64,000 bases of DNA from Algibacillus agarilyticus (GTDB taxonomy: Bacteria; Pseudomonadota; Gammaproteobacteria; Enterobacterales; Alteromonadaceae): positions 1 through 64,000 of the forward strand of contig NZ_QMED01000006.1 in the NCBI RefSeq assembly GCF_003286125.1. The letters are read 5' to 3'. Both the position numbers and the translations under genes were made by a program. This document shows positions 63,424 through 64,000 of the stretch, one piece after another. A model generated the notes under the pieces. It had not been told where the DNA came from, did not search any database, and saw only the letters and a program-made list of their open reading frames with translations. Each line of letters starts with the position of its first letter. Positions within the stretch are counted from its first letter, which is position 1.

Positions 63424-64000
63424 CTAGCCTTGCATATCTTCAAGCTCAATGCCTTTTGTTTCGTGCACCAGTTTAAGTACAAAGAAAACAGAAATAAGCG
63501 CGCATATAGAATAGAAGCCATAAGCCCCCGCTAAACCGATTGACGTTAACATAATAGGGAATGTCATCGTGATCGCAAAGTTAGCCACCCATTGTGCTAA
63601 ACCGGCAATAGCCAAACCAGAACCGCGAATTTGATTTGGAAACATTTCACCTAACATAACCCACATCACCGGCCCCCAAGATAAATTGAAGAAGAATACA
63701 TACGCATTAGCCGCAATTAAAGCTAATGTGCCCAATGAGCCTAATATTAAATTACCAGAACTATCAACATCGGCATTAGCAAAGGCAAATACCATCGTCG
63801 CTAATGTGACCGTCATACCAATAGAGCCAACAACTAAAAATGGCTTGCGGCCTACTTTGTCAATTAAGAACATGGTGATCACACAAGCCGCAATACTCAC
63901 CGCCCCTGAAATTACATTGATTAACAAGGCGTCGGTTTCTGAAAACCCAACGGCTTGCCATAAAACCGCACCATAATAAAATACAACATTTATACCAACC
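63424..64000 (-). CDS. MFS sugar porter, C-terminal half, 5' end outside the window
   Basis: The open frame continues upstream of the first Met/TTG to the window edge, reading GINVVFYYGAVLWQAVGFSE... (TM7 region of sugar porters). LIDKVGRKPFLV is the conserved loop between TM8 and TM9. MLGEMFPNQIRGSGLAIAG is the PESPR-like/R-G-x-G motif, and the cytoplasmic tail is ETKGIELEDM. About 192 residues are present of an expected 450-500. It should import a monosaccharide with H+ or Na+. Relation to the alpha-glucan genes is possible but unproven. Confidence 0.9.
   Translation of the reverse strand, partial: VGINVVFYYGAVLWQAVGFSETDALLINVISGAVSIAACVITMFLIDKVGRKPFLVVGSIGMTVTLATMVFAFANADVDSSGNLILGSLGTLALIAANAYVFFFNLSWGPVMWVMLGEMFPNQIRGSGLAIAGLAQWVANFAITMTFPIMLTSIGLAGAYGFYSICALISVFFVLKLVHETKGIELEDMQG

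Overview
This is an AT-rich chromosomal window from a marine gammaproteobacterium, most likely an Alteromonadales polysaccharide degrader (Alteromonas/Catenovulum-like; genus not resolvable from the sequence alone). The evidence is the fldB-xerD-dsbC-recJ-prfB-lysS synteny, a Na+-pumping oxaloacetate decarboxylase, a large TonB-dependent receptor next to two 'tryptophan halogenase' genes, and a secreted alpha-amylase.

Layout. 1-4 kb: IS200-type transposase cut by the window edge, an SDR oxidoreductase, tRNA-Arg(CCU), a tandem MITE-like repeat, a TIGR01777 epimerase and an orphan IS3-type OrfA with a decayed paralogue. 4-10.4 kb: two flavin halogenase-like proteins and a TonB receptor behind three phased LacI-type operators. 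10.4-14.1 kb: accessory DNA with a RAYT remnant, a lipoprotein, pieces of a group II intron and an IS1634-type transposase, and a ccdAB toxin-antitoxin pair, with five copies of a short repeat lying at fragment junctions. 14.1-16.1 kb: rimI, holD, tRNA-Trp and an HDOD protein. 16.3-23.1 kb: a complete thiC-thiO-thiS-thiG-thiDE-thiF operon behind a TPP riboswitch. 23.3-29.6 kb: a GGDEF protein, fur, oadGAB and three tRNAs. 29.8-33.8 kb: a DUF692 (MNIO) RiPP operon whose precursor carries nine 15-residue Cys-rich repeats, then a PstS-like protein and a porin. 34-41.6 kb: housekeeping block including prfB with its programmed frameshift. 41.7-47.6 kb: an internally duplicated unknown protein, a CHASE hybrid kinase and a GH13 amylase. 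47.7-54.8 kb: a two-component system run together with cupredoxin, FTR1-like permease, outer-membrane protein, TlpA, DUF4266, DUF3570 and ApbE genes. 54.9-64 kb: a phospholipase D-like lipoprotein, a cytochrome c-DM13 lipoprotein, hemN, a molybdopterin operon (moeA-mobA-moaBCDE) and a truncated MFS sugar porter.

How it works together. The TonB receptor and the distant amylase share a 12-bp palindromic operator, which suggests one alpha-glucan regulon. The MNIO operon should make a copper-binding peptide with about 17 EGKCG motifs; a terminator behind the precursor gene probably sets the peptide:enzyme ratio. The 47.7-54.8 kb cluster looks like one envelope metal or redox system: both its operons start with PmrA-like direct-repeat boxes at the same distance from a -10 element. 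The most novel candidates are this cluster, the expanded MNIO precursor and the repeat-delimited mosaic at 12.3-14 kb.
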